Assembly: GCF_024346715.1 (NCBI RefSeq)
Contig: NZ_AP024852.1
Coordinates: forward strand, 124,001 to 188,000
DNA: 64,000 nucleotides
Reading direction: 5' to 3'
Origin: Photobacterium swingsii
Lineage (GTDB): Bacteria > Pseudomonadota > Gammaproteobacteria > Enterobacterales > Vibrionaceae
A program made the translations under genes and the position numbers. The notes under the pieces were generated by a model. The model saw only the letters and a list, made by a program, of their open reading frames with translations, did not search any database and was not told the origin of the DNA. Shown one piece after another: positions 26,031-37,538 of this stretch; positions within the stretch are counted from its first letter, which is position 1; every line of letters starts with the position of its first letter.

Positions 26031-26750
26031 ATGCAGGAAAATTATAAAATTCTGGTTGTTGATGATGATATGCGTCTGCGTGCGTTACTAGAGCGCTATC
26101 TATCAGAGCAAGGCTTTCAGGTTCGCAGTGTCGCCAATGGTGAGCAGATGGATCGTCTGTTATCGCGCGAAACCTTTCACCTGATGGTATTAGATTTAAT
26201 GCTGCCAGGAGAAGATGGCTTGTCGATTTGTCGTCGCTTACGTAACGCCAATAACATGTTACCTATTTTGATGCTGACAGCAAAAGGCGATGAAGTTGAT
26301 CGTATTGTTGGTTTAGAAGTGGGTGCTGATGATTACTTGCCTAAACCGTTTAACCCGCGTGAACTGCTAGCACGTATTCGTGCGGTTCTCCGTCGTCAAA
26401 CGATTGAAGCGCCGGGTGCACCAAGCGTGGATAGCAAGGTGATCGAATTTGGTGACTTCCGCTTGAACTTGGGCACACGTGAGATGTTCCGAGGTGAAGA
26501 ATCCATGCCACTGACTTCGGGTGAGTTTGCGGTTCTGAAAGCGCTAGTGACTAACGCTCGTGAGCCGATGTCGCGCGATAAGCTGATGAACATGGCGCGT
26601 GGCCGTGAATATTCCGCGATGGAACGCTCAATCGACGTTCAAATTTCACGTCTTCGCCGTATGGTGGAAGAAGATCCAAGCCGCCCGCGTTACATTCAAA
26701 CGGTGTGGGGTTTGGGCTATGTATTCGTACCGGATGGTAACGAGGCATAA
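26031..26750 (+). CDS. ompR: Two-component response regulator OmpR
   Basis: DNA-binding response regulator controlling porins and osmotic/acid responses. 239 residues: receiver domain with acidic pocket (VVDDDMRLRAL), phosphorylated Asp in MVLDLMLPGEDG (about residue 55), Lys in YLPKPFNPRE; then a winged-helix DNA-binding domain (MERSIDVQISRLRRMVEEDP, QTVWGLGYVFVP). Near-identical to enteric OmpR in these motifs. envZ follows 3 nt after the stop. Confidence 0.97.
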   Translation: MQENYKILVVDDDMRLRALLERYLSEQGFQVRSVANGEQMDRLLSRETFHLMVLDLMLPGEDGLSICRRLRNANNMLPILMLTAKGDEVDRIVGLEVGADDYLPKPFNPRELLARIRAVLRRQTIEAPGAPSVDSKVIEFGDFRLNLGTREMFRGEESMPLTSGEFAVLKALVTNAREPMSRDKLMNMARGREYSAMERSIDVQISRLRRMVEEDPSRPRYIQTVWGLGYVFVPDGNEA

Positions 26751-26753
26751 TCT

Positions 26754-28094
26754 ATGCGCTTTTCTCCGCGCAGTACGTTTACCCGTACTTTGATCCTATT
26801 GGCTGGCTTATTGATAGCTAGCCAAATCTTTTCGTATCTTGCCGTTTTTAACTATGCATTATTGCCTAGCTTGAAGCAGTTCAATCGTATTTTGGCTTAC
26901 GAAGTGCGCTTGATGCTAAAAGAAGATGTGCAATTAGCCGATGGCCATACCTTTCACTTAGACACGCCATTACGTCGTCAGCTGCTTGAACAGCTTGGGG
27001 TTACTCTTCATCTTGAAACCAGTGCTGAAGCGGATGAATATCGTCAGGCGTCGGAAGTGGAATACCTCAGTGAGGAAATGACTCGAGAACTCGATACCAA
27101 TACCGAAGTGCGGTTGGTATTGGGCGCAGACAGTTATGTATTGTGGTTGAAGTGCGATGCAATGCCCGGTTTCTTGATGCGAGTGCCCTTGTCGGAACTG
27201 CAAGAGGATGATTTCTCGCCGCTGTTTCGTTATAGCCTGATCATTGCCTTTATGGTGATTGCGGGTGGTTGGCTGTTTATTCGGATTCAGAACCGGCCCT
27301 TGGTAGCGTTAGAGCAAGCGGCATTGTCGGTGGCACGGGGTGAAACACCTCCACCATTGCAAGAAAACGGTGCGTCTGAAATTCGAGCGGTTACCAAAGC
27401 CTTTAATCAAATGTCGGAAGGTATTCAGCAGCTTGAAGAAGATCGCGCTTTGTTACTGGCGGGGGTGAGCCATGATTTACGGACACCGTTAACCCGTATT
27501 CGACTGGCGACAGAAATGATGTCACCAGAAGACAGTTATCTTGCTGATAGTATGATCAAAGATACCGAAGAGTGTAACGAGATCATCAGCCAGTTTATGG
27601 ATTACCTTAAATCGACCAAGAAGCAGGAAGAAGAGAAAATTGATCTGAATGCATTATTAGAAGAGGTCGCAGATAGCGAAGGGCAACATCAGATTGACCT
27701 TGATCTTGGCGATGTCCCAGGGGTGATTCTGGCTAATAACGTGGCGATGAAGCGGGCGGTCGCTAACTTAGTCGGTAATGCGCTGCGCTATGGTAATGGC
27801 TGGGTCAAGATCTCCAGTGGTGCGACAGCCGATCGTAAATCCGCTTGGTATTGTGTTGAAGATGATGGCCCGGGGATAGAGCCTGATCAAGTCTCACGGA
27901 TGTTCCAACCGCTTACGCGTGGTGACACGGCGCGTGGTCGCGAAACCGAAGGAACAGGGCTGGGCTTGGCGATTGTGAAACGTATTATCGACCAGCACGA
28001 TGGCGAAATTTGTGTGCGCAACCGCAGTGAAGGCGGCTTACGAGTCCAAATTAATTTGGCACTTCATACCTCTCGCAGTGGTAAGAAAGCCTAG
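26754..28094 (+). CDS. envZ: Osmosensor histidine kinase EnvZ
   Basis: Inner-membrane sensor kinase/phosphatase for OmpR. 446 residues: N-terminal membrane helix ([20 protein letters not shown]), periplasmic domain of about 140 residues, second helix ([15 protein letters not shown]), HAMP domain, HisKA dimerisation helix with the phosphorylated His in [17 protein letters not shown], and HATPase domain with [19 protein letters not shown] and GTGLGLAIV. Cotranscribed with ompR; a strong terminator follows. Confidence 0.96.
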   Translation: MRFSPRSTFTRTLILLAGLLIASQIFSYLAVFNYALLPSLKQFNRILAYEVRLMLKEDVQLADGHTFHLDTPLRRQLLEQLGVTLHLETSAEADEYRQASEVEYLSEEMTRELDTNTEVRLVLGADSYVLWLKCDAMPGFLMRVPLSELQEDDFSPLFRYSLIIAFMVIAGGWLFIRIQNRPLVALEQAALSVARGETPPPLQENGASEIRAVTKAFNQMSEGIQQLEEDRALLLAGVSHDLRTPLTRIRLATEMMSPEDSYLADSMIKDTEECNEIISQFMDYLKSTKKQEEEKIDLNALLEEVADSEGQHQIDLDLGDVPGVILANNVAMKRAVANLVGNALRYGNGWVKISSGATADRKSAWYCVEDDGPGIEPDQVSRMFQPLTRGDTARGRETEGTGLGLAIVKRIIDQHDGEICVRNRSEGGLRVQINLALHTSRSGKKA

Positions 28095-28120
28095 CGAATC
28101 TAGGTGCAGACAGTGAGATC

Positions 28121-28152
28121 AAAAAGGGTTAGCCAGTGGCTAACCCTTTTTT
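28121..28152. terminator. Terminator after envZ, also usable by xanP
   Basis: Stem AAAAAGGGTTAGCC/GGCTAACCCTTTTTT with a 3-nt loop; A run on one side and T run on the other make it bidirectional between convergent genes. Confidence 0.9.
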
Positions 28153-28199
28153 ATTGATCTTTTTTTCGTTATAGGTTTTTGGGAGGCGATAAGGTTTGC

Positions 28200-29609
28200 T
28201 TACTTCGCCGTCACCGCTTCCGCTTTGATTTCTGATGCTTCTTTCGGTTCTTCAGGTAACACCAAGTTAAGAATGATCGCGGTTAAGCCACCTGCTGCCA
28301 TGCCCGAAGACAGGATGCTTTTCACTAGGTCTGGCATGAACTGCAGGATCTCAGGTTTTTGTGCAATGCCTAAGCCCATCGAGAATGACAGTGCCATGAT
28401 AAGGATTGCGCGACGGTCAAGGTTACAGCGCGAGATGATACGCACACCTGATGCTGCAATCGTACCAAACATCACAATAGTTGCGCCGCCTAATACTGGC
28501 TCAGGGATCAGCTGTACTAAATTAGCAACGCCTGGGAACAAGCCTAATAGCACTAGCATACCCGCGACAAAGAAGCCGATATAACGACTCGCCACACCCG
28601 TTAGCATGATGATGCCGTTGTTCTGACTAAAGGTAGAATTTGGGAAGCTGTTAAGTATTGCAGCCACACCTGAGTTTAGGCCATCAGCCAACACACCCCC
28701 TTTGATGCGTTTCATGTAGACAGGGCCCGCGACAGGTTGTTCTGATGTTTCTGAGGTCGCGGTAATGTCACCAATGGCTTCAAGCGAGGTAATGGCAAAC
28801 ACGATCACCAGTGGAATCAATAAGCCCCAATCAAAGCCTAGACCGTATTGCATCGGGAGGGGGATCGCGATGAAGTCGGTGTCAGCACTGCGTGAGGTGT
28901 CAATCATGCCCAAGAAAGCGGCCAAAAGGGTGCCAACAGCCATTGCAATGACAATGGATGATACGCGTAGGTACGGGTTCTTAACACGATTGAGTAGCAC
29001 GATAAGGGCTAATACTGTACCCGCCAACATGAGGTTATCTAAGCTACCGAAGGTGCCACTTTCTAGTGCTGCGTAACCCCCACCCATCGATGTGAGACCG
29101 ATTTGGATCAGGGTGAGGCCGATCAGGGTGACGACAATGCCTGATACTAGCGGAGTAATTACCCGCTGGGCGTGCTGCAAAATGCGAGAGATGAAGACTT
29201 CTGTCAATGAAGCAAACAAGATGGTGCCGAAGATAGCTGCCATCATAGTTGGTACGTCAGCACCGCCTGCTTTTAAGGCTAACCCAGCCCCTATGATAGG
29301 GCCAAGGAAGTTAAAACTGGTGCCTTGAATAGACAATAATCCAGAACCGATAGGGCCAAAGGTTTTGATTTGGATAAACGACGCAATCCCCGAGGCGAAC
29401 AGCGACATACTGACGATGGTGTTGGTATCACTGGCAGGTAATCCCAAAGCCTGACAGATGATCAGCGAGGGGGTGACGACAGCTACAAACATTGCAAGAA
29501 GATGTTGTAGGGCTGCAAACAGAGTTTGTGGTAGCGGCGGACGATCGTCTAATCGATAGATGAGATCAGACTTACGCGGCGCTTCAATATCGCTGTGTTG
29601 ACGGGTCAT
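28200..29609 (-). CDS. xanP: Xanthine/proton symporter XanP
   Basis: Nucleobase/ascorbate family (NAT/NCS2) permease importing xanthine. 469 residues with about 12-14 hydrophobic segments. It matches E. coli XanP closely: [18 protein letters not shown] near the N-terminus, [14 protein letters not shown], the substrate loop [19 protein letters not shown] and the NAT signature region [20 protein letters not shown]. It sits between envZ and recG, as in V. cholerae. A candidate PurR site lies about 170 nt upstream. Confidence 0.93.
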   Translation of the reverse strand: MTRQHSDIEAPRKSDLIYRLDDRPPLPQTLFAALQHLLAMFVAVVTPSLIICQALGLPASDTNTIVSMSLFASGIASFIQIKTFGPIGSGLLSIQGTSFNFLGPIIGAGLALKAGGADVPTMMAAIFGTILFASLTEVFISRILQHAQRVITPLVSGIVVTLIGLTLIQIGLTSMGGGYAALESGTFGSLDNLMLAGTVLALIVLLNRVKNPYLRVSSIVIAMAVGTLLAAFLGMIDTSRSADTDFIAIPLPMQYGLGFDWGLLIPLVIVFAITSLEAIGDITATSETSEQPVAGPVYMKRIKGGVLADGLNSGVAAILNSFPNSTFSQNNGIIMLTGVASRYIGFFVAGMLVLLGLFPGVANLVQLIPEPVLGGATIVMFGTIAASGVRIISRCNLDRRAILIMALSFSMGLGIAQKPEILQFMPDLVKSILSSGMAAGGLTAIILNLVLPEEPKEASEIKAEAVTAK

Positions 29610-30048
29610 GCCGTTTGTTTTCCTTGGTTTATCTCTGGTTCCCTGACTGCATGCGCTGAATGGGCCGCAGTATGTATTGACCGAATATATCTGTGATTGC
29701 TGTTAATCAGCTTCAATCAACACGGGAGAGATGGAGGTGGACGAATTTTGTGCGCTATTGTAATTACCTTGCAGAAAATAGCAATCGTTTGCGCGCTTTT
29801 GTGATGAGATAATTTACTTCAGGGGTAAATAGCGTGCTAAGGGGTAAAAAGGGAAAGAAAATAGGCGAGTAAGTATTTTTAGTGGGCTGTAGAGATCACG
29901 CTTGTTATGTAATGCTGAAAGATAAGCGCTAGAAACTTGGTAAGTGCTGTTATTTTATTGTCTTAGCCTGATGCTGGCTTATCGAATCAATAAAAGCCGG
30001 CACTTTATCCACACTAGAGTGAAATAAAGCGCCGAAATAAGAGGGGGA
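29610..30048. other. 439-nt intergenic region between xanP and recG
   Basis: Holds the xanP promoter and leader and the PurR-like box at 29779-29794. No small ORF with a convincing RBS, and no purine-riboswitch-like fold that I can recognise. No strong terminator after recG is evident. Confidence 0.5.
29779..29794. promoter_or_regulatory. Candidate PurR operator upstream of xanP
   Basis: TAGCAATCGTTTGCGC matches 12 of 16 positions of the enterobacterial PurR consensus ACGCAAACGTTTGCGT, including the central CG step. It is positioned in the xanP upstream region, which fits purine repression of xanthine uptake. Confidence 0.5.
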
Positions 30049-32130
30049 CTAGGCGTTGGAGTAATTTTCACGTTGTCCGAGCCAGCGGGTTATGATGGCT
30101 TCGGCATTGGTCGGATATTTATCGTGAATGTATCGGGCTAGCTTTTGTACCTGTGGGATAAGGTGTTGATCACGGATCAGATCTGCCACTTTAAAATCAG
30201 CGATGCCGGTTTGCTTCGTCCCTAATAACTCACCCGGCCCTCGAATTTCTAAGTCGCGCTGGGCAATCACAAAGCCATCACTGCTTTCGCGCAGTACCCC
30301 TAAGCGCTTTTGGGCGGTTTGTGAAAGTGGTGCGTGATACAGCAGCACACAATGACTAGCAACCTGACCTCGACCGACACGGCCACGCAACTGGTGGAGC
30401 TGGGCTAAACCTAGGCGCTCTGGGTTTTCAATCACCATCAAACTGGCGTTGGGTACATCAACGCCCACTTCAATTACCGTGGTCGCGACCAATAAATCAA
30501 GCTCGCCGTCTTTGAATTGCGTCATAACGGCCTGCTTTTCAGTGGCTTTCATTCGACCATGCACCAAGCCAATTTTCAGCTCGGGTAATAGCGCGGTAAG
30601 CTCATCAGCGGTGTCAGAAGCGGCTTGGGCTTCCAATACTTCAGATTCATCAATTAAGGTACAAACCCAATAGGCTTGACGGCCTTCGGTTTGGCAGGCT
30701 GAGCGGATCCGTTCAATGATTTCAGGTCGGCGCGCGTCAGACAGGGCAACTGTTTTGATCGGTGTCCGTCCTGGTGGTAATTCATCTATTACAGAGGTTT
30801 CCAAATCAGCATAAGCTGTCATCGCTAACGTCCGTGGGATCGGAGTGGCAGTCATGATCAGTTGGTGCGGATAACGTCCGTTATTGGCGCCTTTCTCACG
30901 CAGTTCTAAGCGTTGATGGACACCGAAACGGTGTTGCTCATCAATGATCACCAAGGTCAGGTTGTTAAACACCACTTGGTCTTGGAATAAGGCATGGGTA
31001 CCCACCACCATTTTGGCTTCACCACTTTCGATGCGCGCCAGTTCGGCTTCACGGGCTTTGCCTTTGAGCTTGCCTGCCATCCAGCCGACTTGAATACCCA
31101 GCGGGTTGAGCCAGCTGGCAAAGTTTTGCGCGTGCTGTTCAGCCAATAACTCAGTTGGGGCCATGAGTGCTACCTGGTAGCCGTGTTCAATCGCACGCAG
31201 TGCCGCCAGCGCGGCGACTAAGGTTTTACCTGAGCCCACATCCCCTTGCACCAAGCGCATCATAGGGTGTGGTTGGGTGAGGTCTTGCTCGATGTCGGTA
31301 ACGACACGCTGTTGAGCGCCTGTTGGATGAAATGGCAAGCCAGCAAGGAACTGTTGTTTTAGGGTATCTTTGGCACTAAGCGGCCATGCATCATGACGTT
31401 GACTGTTACTGCGTACGGCCAGCATGGATAAATTTTGGGCCAGTAGTTCTTCTAGTATCAGGCGATGCTGGGCGGGATGTTTCCCCTCTTCGAGTTGCTC
31501 TAAAGAAACATCTGGGGTTGGACGGTGCATGATGCGTAAGGCTTGGGCCAGCGTCATTTGGCGATCGTACAACCCTTCGGGCAACAACTCACTGACGGCG
31601 GCTTTATCCAAGAGCTTAAGGGCTTGATCCGTTAGGCTACGTAACGTTAGCTGACGTAAGCCGTCTGTGGTGGGATAAACTGGGGTTAAGGTTTCTTCGA
31701 CGCTGAGTTCAGTGGTTTCAGAAAACACCTTGTAGTCGGGGTGTATGATCTCAACCCCAAACTTGCCGCGTTTGATCTCGCCATAGGCTTTGACTTGCTT
31801 ACCTTCAGCCAAGCTGTTTTTCATCGCAGCGTTGAAATTAAAGAAGCGTAGGGTGGCTGCGCCATTACCATCACTGATTTTAACGCTGAGCATCTTACGC
31901 TTGCCAAAGGTAATGCTGGTGTTGAGCACCTCACCTTGAATCGTCAGGTGCTGGCCGGGCATCACGCCTGCGATTGGCCAAATACGGGTGCGATCTTCAT
32001 AGCGGAGCGGCAAATGAAATAGCAGGTCTTGGACGGTATTTAATCCAATTTTCGTTAACTTTTCTGCCATTTTTGCGCCTACACCAGCAAGCTCGGTGAG
32101 GGCGATGGTATCCAGTAGCTGTCCGCTCAT
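30049..32130 (-). CDS. recG: ATP-dependent DNA helicase RecG
   Basis: Remodels stalled forks and branched DNA, including D- and R-loops. 693 residues: N-terminal wedge/OB domain (LPLRYEDRTRIWPI, DGNGAATLRFFNF), then a superfamily 2 motor with Walker A VQGDVGSGKTLVA, DEQHRFG (motif II), TATPIPRTLA (III), and QLRGRVGRG (VI), and the TRG region at the end (RESSDGFVIAQRDLEIRGPGE). Downstream of trmH with 16 nt between. Confidence 0.96.
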   Translation of the reverse strand: MSGQLLDTIALTELAGVGAKMAEKLTKIGLNTVQDLLFHLPLRYEDRTRIWPIAGVMPGQHLTIQGEVLNTSITFGKRKMLSVKISDGNGAATLRFFNFNAAMKNSLAEGKQVKAYGEIKRGKFGVEIIHPDYKVFSETTELSVEETLTPVYPTTDGLRQLTLRSLTDQALKLLDKAAVSELLPEGLYDRQMTLAQALRIMHRPTPDVSLEQLEEGKHPAQHRLILEELLAQNLSMLAVRSNSQRHDAWPLSAKDTLKQQFLAGLPFHPTGAQQRVVTDIEQDLTQPHPMMRLVQGDVGSGKTLVAALAALRAIEHGYQVALMAPTELLAEQHAQNFASWLNPLGIQVGWMAGKLKGKAREAELARIESGEAKMVVGTHALFQDQVVFNNLTLVIIDEQHRFGVHQRLELREKGANNGRYPHQLIMTATPIPRTLAMTAYADLETSVIDELPPGRTPIKTVALSDARRPEIIERIRSACQTEGRQAYWVCTLIDESEVLEAQAASDTADELTALLPELKIGLVHGRMKATEKQAVMTQFKDGELDLLVATTVIEVGVDVPNASLMVIENPERLGLAQLHQLRGRVGRGQVASHCVLLYHAPLSQTAQKRLGVLRESSDGFVIAQRDLEIRGPGELLGTKQTGIADFKVADLIRDQHLIPQVQKLARYIHDKYPTNAEAIITRWLGQRENYSNA

Positions 32131-32146
32131 CGCATGTCCTTATTGG

Positions 32147-32857
32147 CTATTTCTGTTTGTTTTTCTTTGGCTCAATGGCCTGCATAGTTGCCCACCACGC
32201 ATCGTCAGCCATGATTTGGCCTTCGTCATCCAATGGTGGATAAGGCAAGCCTTTACGACGTGCCACTTTGGCAAGTACGGGGTGGCCGCGTTCAAACAAA
32301 ATACGGTGTACCACTTCCTCAGGTAGCTGAGTGGTTGCTTGGTCGTACATGCCTGCATTCTGGCGTTGGCGCTGTGCTTCATACAAAATAAGAGCACTGG
32401 CCACCGAGACATTTAACGACTGTACCATACCGACCATAGGAATGATGATGTCCTGATCGGCAAGCGCTAAGGCTTCTTGGGTGATCCCATTTTTTTCACC
32501 ACCTAAGATAATTGCGGTGGGCTTGGTGTAATCCACGTCACGAAAATCAATTGCGGTATCTGACAGGTTGGTTGCCAGTACTTGCATTCCTTGGCTCTTT
32601 AGGTGTTGTACGGCTTCGACCATGGTGTCATGGGTTTCAAGTTCGACCCAGTTACGCGCCCCTGCTGAGGTATGGCTTAGCATGCGCATTTTATCGTCAG
32701 GCCATACGGCATGCACTTTGTGGATGCCGACTGCATCGGCAGTACGCACAATTGCAGACACATTGTTAGGTTTGTGCACTTCTTCCATACACACAGTGAG
32801 GTCGGTTTGGCGAGTGGCCAGTACAGATTGAATACGTTGGTAACGATCAGGAGTCAT
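32147..32857 (-). CDS. trmH: tRNA (guanosine-18-2'-O)-methyltransferase TrmH
   Basis: SPOUT-class methyltransferase making Gm18 in tRNA D-loops. 236 residues with SPOUT motif 1 VHKPNNVSAIVRTADAVG, motif 2 AIILGGEKNGIT and motif 3 IIPMVGMVQSLNVSVASA forming the SAM knot, then the family's C-terminal extension. Lies between spoT and recG as in enteric bacteria and Vibrio. Confidence 0.95.
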   Translation of the reverse strand: MTPDRYQRIQSVLATRQTDLTVCMEEVHKPNNVSAIVRTADAVGIHKVHAVWPDDKMRMLSHTSAGARNWVELETHDTMVEAVQHLKSQGMQVLATNLSDTAIDFRDVDYTKPTAIILGGEKNGITQEALALADQDIIIPMVGMVQSLNVSVASALILYEAQRQRQNAGMYDQATTQLPEEVVHRILFERGHPVLAKVARRKGLPYPPLDDEGQIMADDAWWATMQAIEPKKNKQK

Positions 32858-32933
32858 AGTCGTTTATTAATATCCATAAATAAAAACGCCCAAAAGAGGG
32901 CGTTTAGAATAAGTGATTGTTGGTGTTGCTGTG

Positions 32934-35039
32934 TCAGTTTTTCTGACGAGCAACACGGACAACATTCGGCATTACACGAATTCGGCGCATAATATTGGCA
33001 AGGTGGATACGGCCTTTGGTCGTTAAGCGAACCGTGATGGTGTATAAACGGCCATCTTTTTCTTCGGTGGCTAATCCTTGAATATTTGAGCCTGTTGCAG
33101 CAATCGTATTGGTTAAATCAGCTAGCGCACCTTGGTGGTTTTGCATGTCCACCTTAAGGTTGGTTACGAATTCTTGTTCAAAGTCTTCGCTCCACTCTAC
33201 CGCCATGTACTTATCGGGTTCTTTTTGGTAACCACGGATATTGGCACATTCTTCACGGTGAATAACTAAGCCTTTACCTGGGCTGACGTGCGCCATAATA
33301 GGGTCACCATGGATTGGGTGACAACAGTTGGCAAACGTGAGCAAGATACCATCGGCACCTTGGATCGGTAAGCGGCGTGCGCCTTCGTCGTGATTATTCA
33401 GCTCTTCAGGGTTACCTAATAAGCGGCGAGCAATCACCACACTCATGAGTTCACCTAAGCCGATATCTGTCAGTAAGTCGTCCATAGATTCTAACCGCAG
33501 ATCGGTCAGCACTTGCTGAAGGTTATCTGGGTTGATTTGGTCGATACTCAACTCACCAAGTGCATGGTTGAGTAAGCGACGACCAAGGGTGATGGATTCA
33601 TCACGGCGCATGGTTTTCAGTACCTGACGAATACGTGCGCGTGCACGTGATGTCACCACATAGTTTAGCCATGCTGCGTTTGGACGTGCGCCTGGCGCAC
33701 TGATGATATCGATAGTCTGACCGTTTTTCAGCGGTTTGCTGAGCGGGTAAGGCTGGCGATCGACACGAGCACCGACACAAGCATTACCCACATCGGTATG
33801 GACGGCGTAAGCAAAGTCGACGGCGGTTGCCCCAACCGGCAATTCAACAATACGGCCTTTTGGTGTAAAGACGTAAATCTCATCAGGGAAGAGATCAGAT
33901 TTTACGTTTTCAATAAATTCGAATGAACTACCGGCGCTTTGTTGCAGCTCAAGTAAGCTCTGCATCCAACGTTGTGCTTTCACTTGGGCGGTTGTACCCG
34001 AGCTTTCGCCATCTTTATAAGTCCAATGCGCAGCAACACCTTTGTCGGCCATTTGGTCCATGTCGTCGGTACGAATCTGTACTTCGACAGGTACACCATG
34101 CGGGCCCACTAGAGAGGTATGCAGTGATTGGTAGCCATTGGCTTTCGGGATGGCGATGTAGTCTTTCATGCGACTTGGACGCGGTTTGTACAAGTTGTGT
34201 ACTTGGCCCAATACGCGGTAGCAGGTGTCGAGATCGGTGACCAGAACGCGGAACGCGTAGATATCCATAATGGAATGGAAACGCTGCTCTTTACTCTTCA
34301 TCTTGTTATAGATGGAGTATAAGTTCTTTTCACGGCCGACAACCGTTGCTTTAATTCCCGCATCTTCGAGGCGGCCCTCGATTTCTGCGTGAATCTTATT
34401 AATCATTTCTTTGCGATTACCACGCGCCGCTGCCACCACTTCTTTGAGCACTTTATAACGGTTTGGATATAACGCTTCAAAGCCTAACTCTTCGAGTTCG
34501 GTTTTGATGTTATGAATACCCAGACGGTGTGCCAGTGGGGAGAATATTTCGAGCGTTTCGCGAGCAATACGACGGCGTTTATCCGGACGCAGGGCACCTA
34601 GGGTGCGCATGTTGTGCGTGCGGTCAGCCAATTTGATCAAGATTACGCGAATGTCATGGGCCATGGCCATGATCATTTTGCGGAAGTTCTCTGCTTGCGC
34701 TTCTTTGCGGTCGCGGAACTTGAGTTTATCCAGCTTCGATACGCCATCAACCAGTTCTGCAACCGTGGCACTAAAGCGGGTTTCCAAGTCTTCCTTGGTC
34801 ACTTCGGTGTCTTCGATTACATCATGGAGAAGTGCAGCCATTAGCGTCTCGTAATCGAGGCGCATTTCCGCAAGGATGCGGGCCACAGCAATCGGGTGGA
34901 TGATATAAGGTTCGCCACTAGAGCGAGTCTGCCCTTCGTGGGCATCACGCGCAACGAGATAAGCCTGCCTAAGAGCCTCGATATGAGGCTCTGGCAGGTA
35001 TTCGGTTGCGACTTCTTTCAGGCTATCAAAAAGATACAA
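32934..35039 (-). CDS. spoT: Bifunctional (p)ppGpp synthetase/hydrolase SpoT
   Basis: Controls the stringent alarmone; the main (p)ppGpp hydrolase. 701 residues: HD hydrolase domain (LLHDVIEDTEVTKEDLE; HDIRVILIKLADRTHNMRT), synthetase domain (GREKNLYSIYNKM, YAFRVLV, PKANGYQSLHTSL, EVQIRTDDMDQMAD), TGS domain (IYVFTPKGRIVELPVGATAV) and C-terminal ACT domain. Both activities look intact. Its presence means the island's small RelA/SpoT protein acts in a cell that already has a full hydrolase. Follows rpoZ by 17 nt. Confidence 0.96.
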   Translation of the reverse strand: MYLFDSLKEVATEYLPEPHIEALRQAYLVARDAHEGQTRSSGEPYIIHPIAVARILAEMRLDYETLMAALLHDVIEDTEVTKEDLETRFSATVAELVDGVSKLDKLKFRDRKEAQAENFRKMIMAMAHDIRVILIKLADRTHNMRTLGALRPDKRRRIARETLEIFSPLAHRLGIHNIKTELEELGFEALYPNRYKVLKEVVAAARGNRKEMINKIHAEIEGRLEDAGIKATVVGREKNLYSIYNKMKSKEQRFHSIMDIYAFRVLVTDLDTCYRVLGQVHNLYKPRPSRMKDYIAIPKANGYQSLHTSLVGPHGVPVEVQIRTDDMDQMADKGVAAHWTYKDGESSGTTAQVKAQRWMQSLLELQQSAGSSFEFIENVKSDLFPDEIYVFTPKGRIVELPVGATAVDFAYAVHTDVGNACVGARVDRQPYPLSKPLKNGQTIDIISAPGARPNAAWLNYVVTSRARARIRQVLKTMRRDESITLGRRLLNHALGELSIDQINPDNLQQVLTDLRLESMDDLLTDIGLGELMSVVIARRLLGNPEELNNHDEGARRLPIQGADGILLTFANCCHPIHGDPIMAHVSPGKGLVIHREECANIRGYQKEPDKYMAVEWSEDFEQEFVTNLKVDMQNHQGALADLTNTIAATGSNIQGLATEEKDGRLYTITVRLTTKGRIHLANIMRRIRVMPNVVRVARQKN

Positions 35040-35056
35040 TCGCCCGGTTCCCTGAA

Positions 35057-35332
35057 TTAACGGTGGTCGCCTGCAATAGCGCTAACTGCTGCTAGCTCTG
35101 CTGCTTCTTGCTCTTGAAGTTCCTGACGCTCGCGAGCATCAAGGATGTCCTTAGTGATTAGGCCTTCTTCGATTTCACGAAGCGCGATCACTGTGTACTT
35201 GTCGTTTTCTTCTGGAACCAGTGGATCCTTACCGCCAGTTTGCATTTGACGAGCGCGGCGTGAAGCAATTTGGATCAGATCGAAACGGTTGCCAATTTTA
35301 TCAACAGCGTCTTGAACGGTTACGCGTGCCAT
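35057..35332 (-). CDS. rpoZ: RNA polymerase omega subunit
   Basis: 91-residue omega subunit that helps fold and hold beta-prime. The conserved [31 protein letters not shown] and [11 protein letters not shown] are all present. In the gmk-rpoZ-spoT-trmH-recG cluster; spoT follows closely. Confidence 0.97.
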   Translation of the reverse strand: MARVTVQDAVDKIGNRFDLIQIASRRARQMQTGGKDPLVPEENDKYTVIALREIEEGLITKDILDARERQELQEQEAAELAAVSAIAGDHR

Positions 35333-35383
35333 GGAGGACTCCAGTGGTTATATAAAAAAAGATAGAAAATTGTACAAAAATAC

Positions 35384-36070
<687 letters not shown>

Positions 36071-36269
36071 TCAGATAGTCAAGGAATAACCAATAATCTT
36101 TTTTATCGAGCTAGCAATGTGAAGCCTAGGTGGTTACTGAAAAAACAGACTTATTCGCTTCTAACCTTAAAACGCCAGCGTTGAAGCAAGTATTTAAATA
36201 AGGCGTAGCTGCTCACGTTATTTTAAGCGGCTATTTATATTCTAATGTAATAAAAATAGCAGATAGCAC

Positions 36270-37406
36270 TTAAAGCAGGGCGGCAAAGTTATGGAGCATG
36301 GTATCAAAACTGTAGTGTTGCGATACCCGTAGTTTGTTAGCGCGCCCTATGGTTGGCCAGTAGTCTTGATGAGCCAGTAGCTTTTTCATTGTTGCTGGGT
36401 AGTCTGCAGGTGCTGCAATATAAGCTTGGTTCTCAGGGGGCAGCATGGTTTTTATATCGCCGACCTCGGTTGAGACGATAGGCAGTCCCATTGCCATCGC
36501 TTCCAATACTGAAATTGGCATTTGTTCGGTATCTGAGGATAAACAAAAGACATCGCCTTGAGCGAGAAATCCCCAAATATCCGTGACATTACCGGTTAGC
36601 TCGATACGGTCGGTTTGATTGAGTGAAACCACATACGTGCGTAGCTCTTCAAGTAAAGGCCCACCACCACCAATGATCAGTTTGCCATCTGGCACTGCGG
36701 CTAAAAAGCTGTCGATTAACCGTGGAATATTCTTTTCTGCGCGTAGCGTTGCCAAGGTTATAAAGGTGGGGTGTTGGCGCAGCGTTTGAGTTTCTGGGTG
36801 GAGTGTTGGCAAGGCGATACCGTTTGGAAAATAAACAAGCTGGGTGCTTGGTACATGCCACTCTTGCTGTGCGATATATTGAAGCTGATGTGAGGGCACC
36901 ACTACTTTGGTGTCATCAGATAGCGCAAGGCGGCGAAAGATATTGCGGCGCGGTAGGCGCTCTTGCTGTTCTTCGGGGCCAAAGCCGTCTTCCCAGTGGA
37001 CATGTTGCGGGGCCGTAACCGTAGTGGTGGCACGTGAACGGATGCGGTGCACCAGCGCCCATTCAATCGCACCCCAGTTGTAGGTCATCAAGGTATCGTG
37101 TTGATGATCTGCGAGGTAATGTTGGATCGATTGCATGCGCTGCAGAACGTGTTGCTGCTTGAGATGACTTAGGTCGATGAAGCTTGCGTCGATGGTTTCC
37201 AGCAGTTTGCTTTTGGCATCGAAGTTACCGTCTAAAGCAATGATAGTGTGACGGTAAGCTTGCGAACACGCATTCGCGATCTGGGCAAAGCGCACTTGTT
37301 GGCCACCAATGGCAAAGGTGGGGAAAACATGCAGGAGATGCCGAGAGGCTATTCGATGATGGTTAGGATGTGATTGGTGATCATTTCGTTCGAGCGAGCT
37401 ATCCAT
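36270..37406 (-). CDS. GT4-type glycosyltransferase
   Basis: About 378 residues, GT-B fold. N-terminal HVFPTFAIGGQQVRFAQIAN, C-terminal nucleotide-sugar domain with PHLRAEKNIPRLI-like ATLRAEKNIPRL, GGGPLLEEL and EAMAMGLPIVSTEVGDI. Acceptor and sugar are unknown; it is a single gene away from the main LPS locus, between gmk and yicC. I use the ATG at 37406 because AAGGA lies 5 nt upstream; the ORF is open to 37457 with another ATG. Transcription is opposite to rph and parallel to gmk. Confidence 0.8.
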   Translation of the reverse strand: MDSSLERNDHQSHPNHHRIASRHLLHVFPTFAIGGQQVRFAQIANACSQAYRHTIIALDGNFDAKSKLLETIDASFIDLSHLKQQHVLQRMQSIQHYLADHQHDTLMTYNWGAIEWALVHRIRSRATTTVTAPQHVHWEDGFGPEEQQERLPRRNIFRRLALSDDTKVVVPSHQLQYIAQQEWHVPSTQLVYFPNGIALPTLHPETQTLRQHPTFITLATLRAEKNIPRLIDSFLAAVPDGKLIIGGGGPLLEELRTYVVSLNQTDRIELTGNVTDIWGFLAQGDVFCLSSDTEQMPISVLEAMAMGLPIVSTEVGDIKTMLPPENQAYIAAPADYPATMKKLLAHQDYWPTIGRANKLRVSQHYSFDTMLHNFAALL

Positions 37407-37538
37407 AACAATCCTTGGTATGCATCCATGACTATTTTTACCATGCAGGGCGATCACTGCTTAGCTCTAACTATAGTCAAACCATGAGAAACGATGTGAA
37501 TGCGAAGAGGATTATTTAGTTGATGATAGCGAGGCAAC

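Noticed and set aside
28225-29328. Series of plus-strand ORFs over xanP
   Set aside because: Antisense shadows of a clear permease gene; Ser/Pro/Arg-rich products without starts or homologous motifs.
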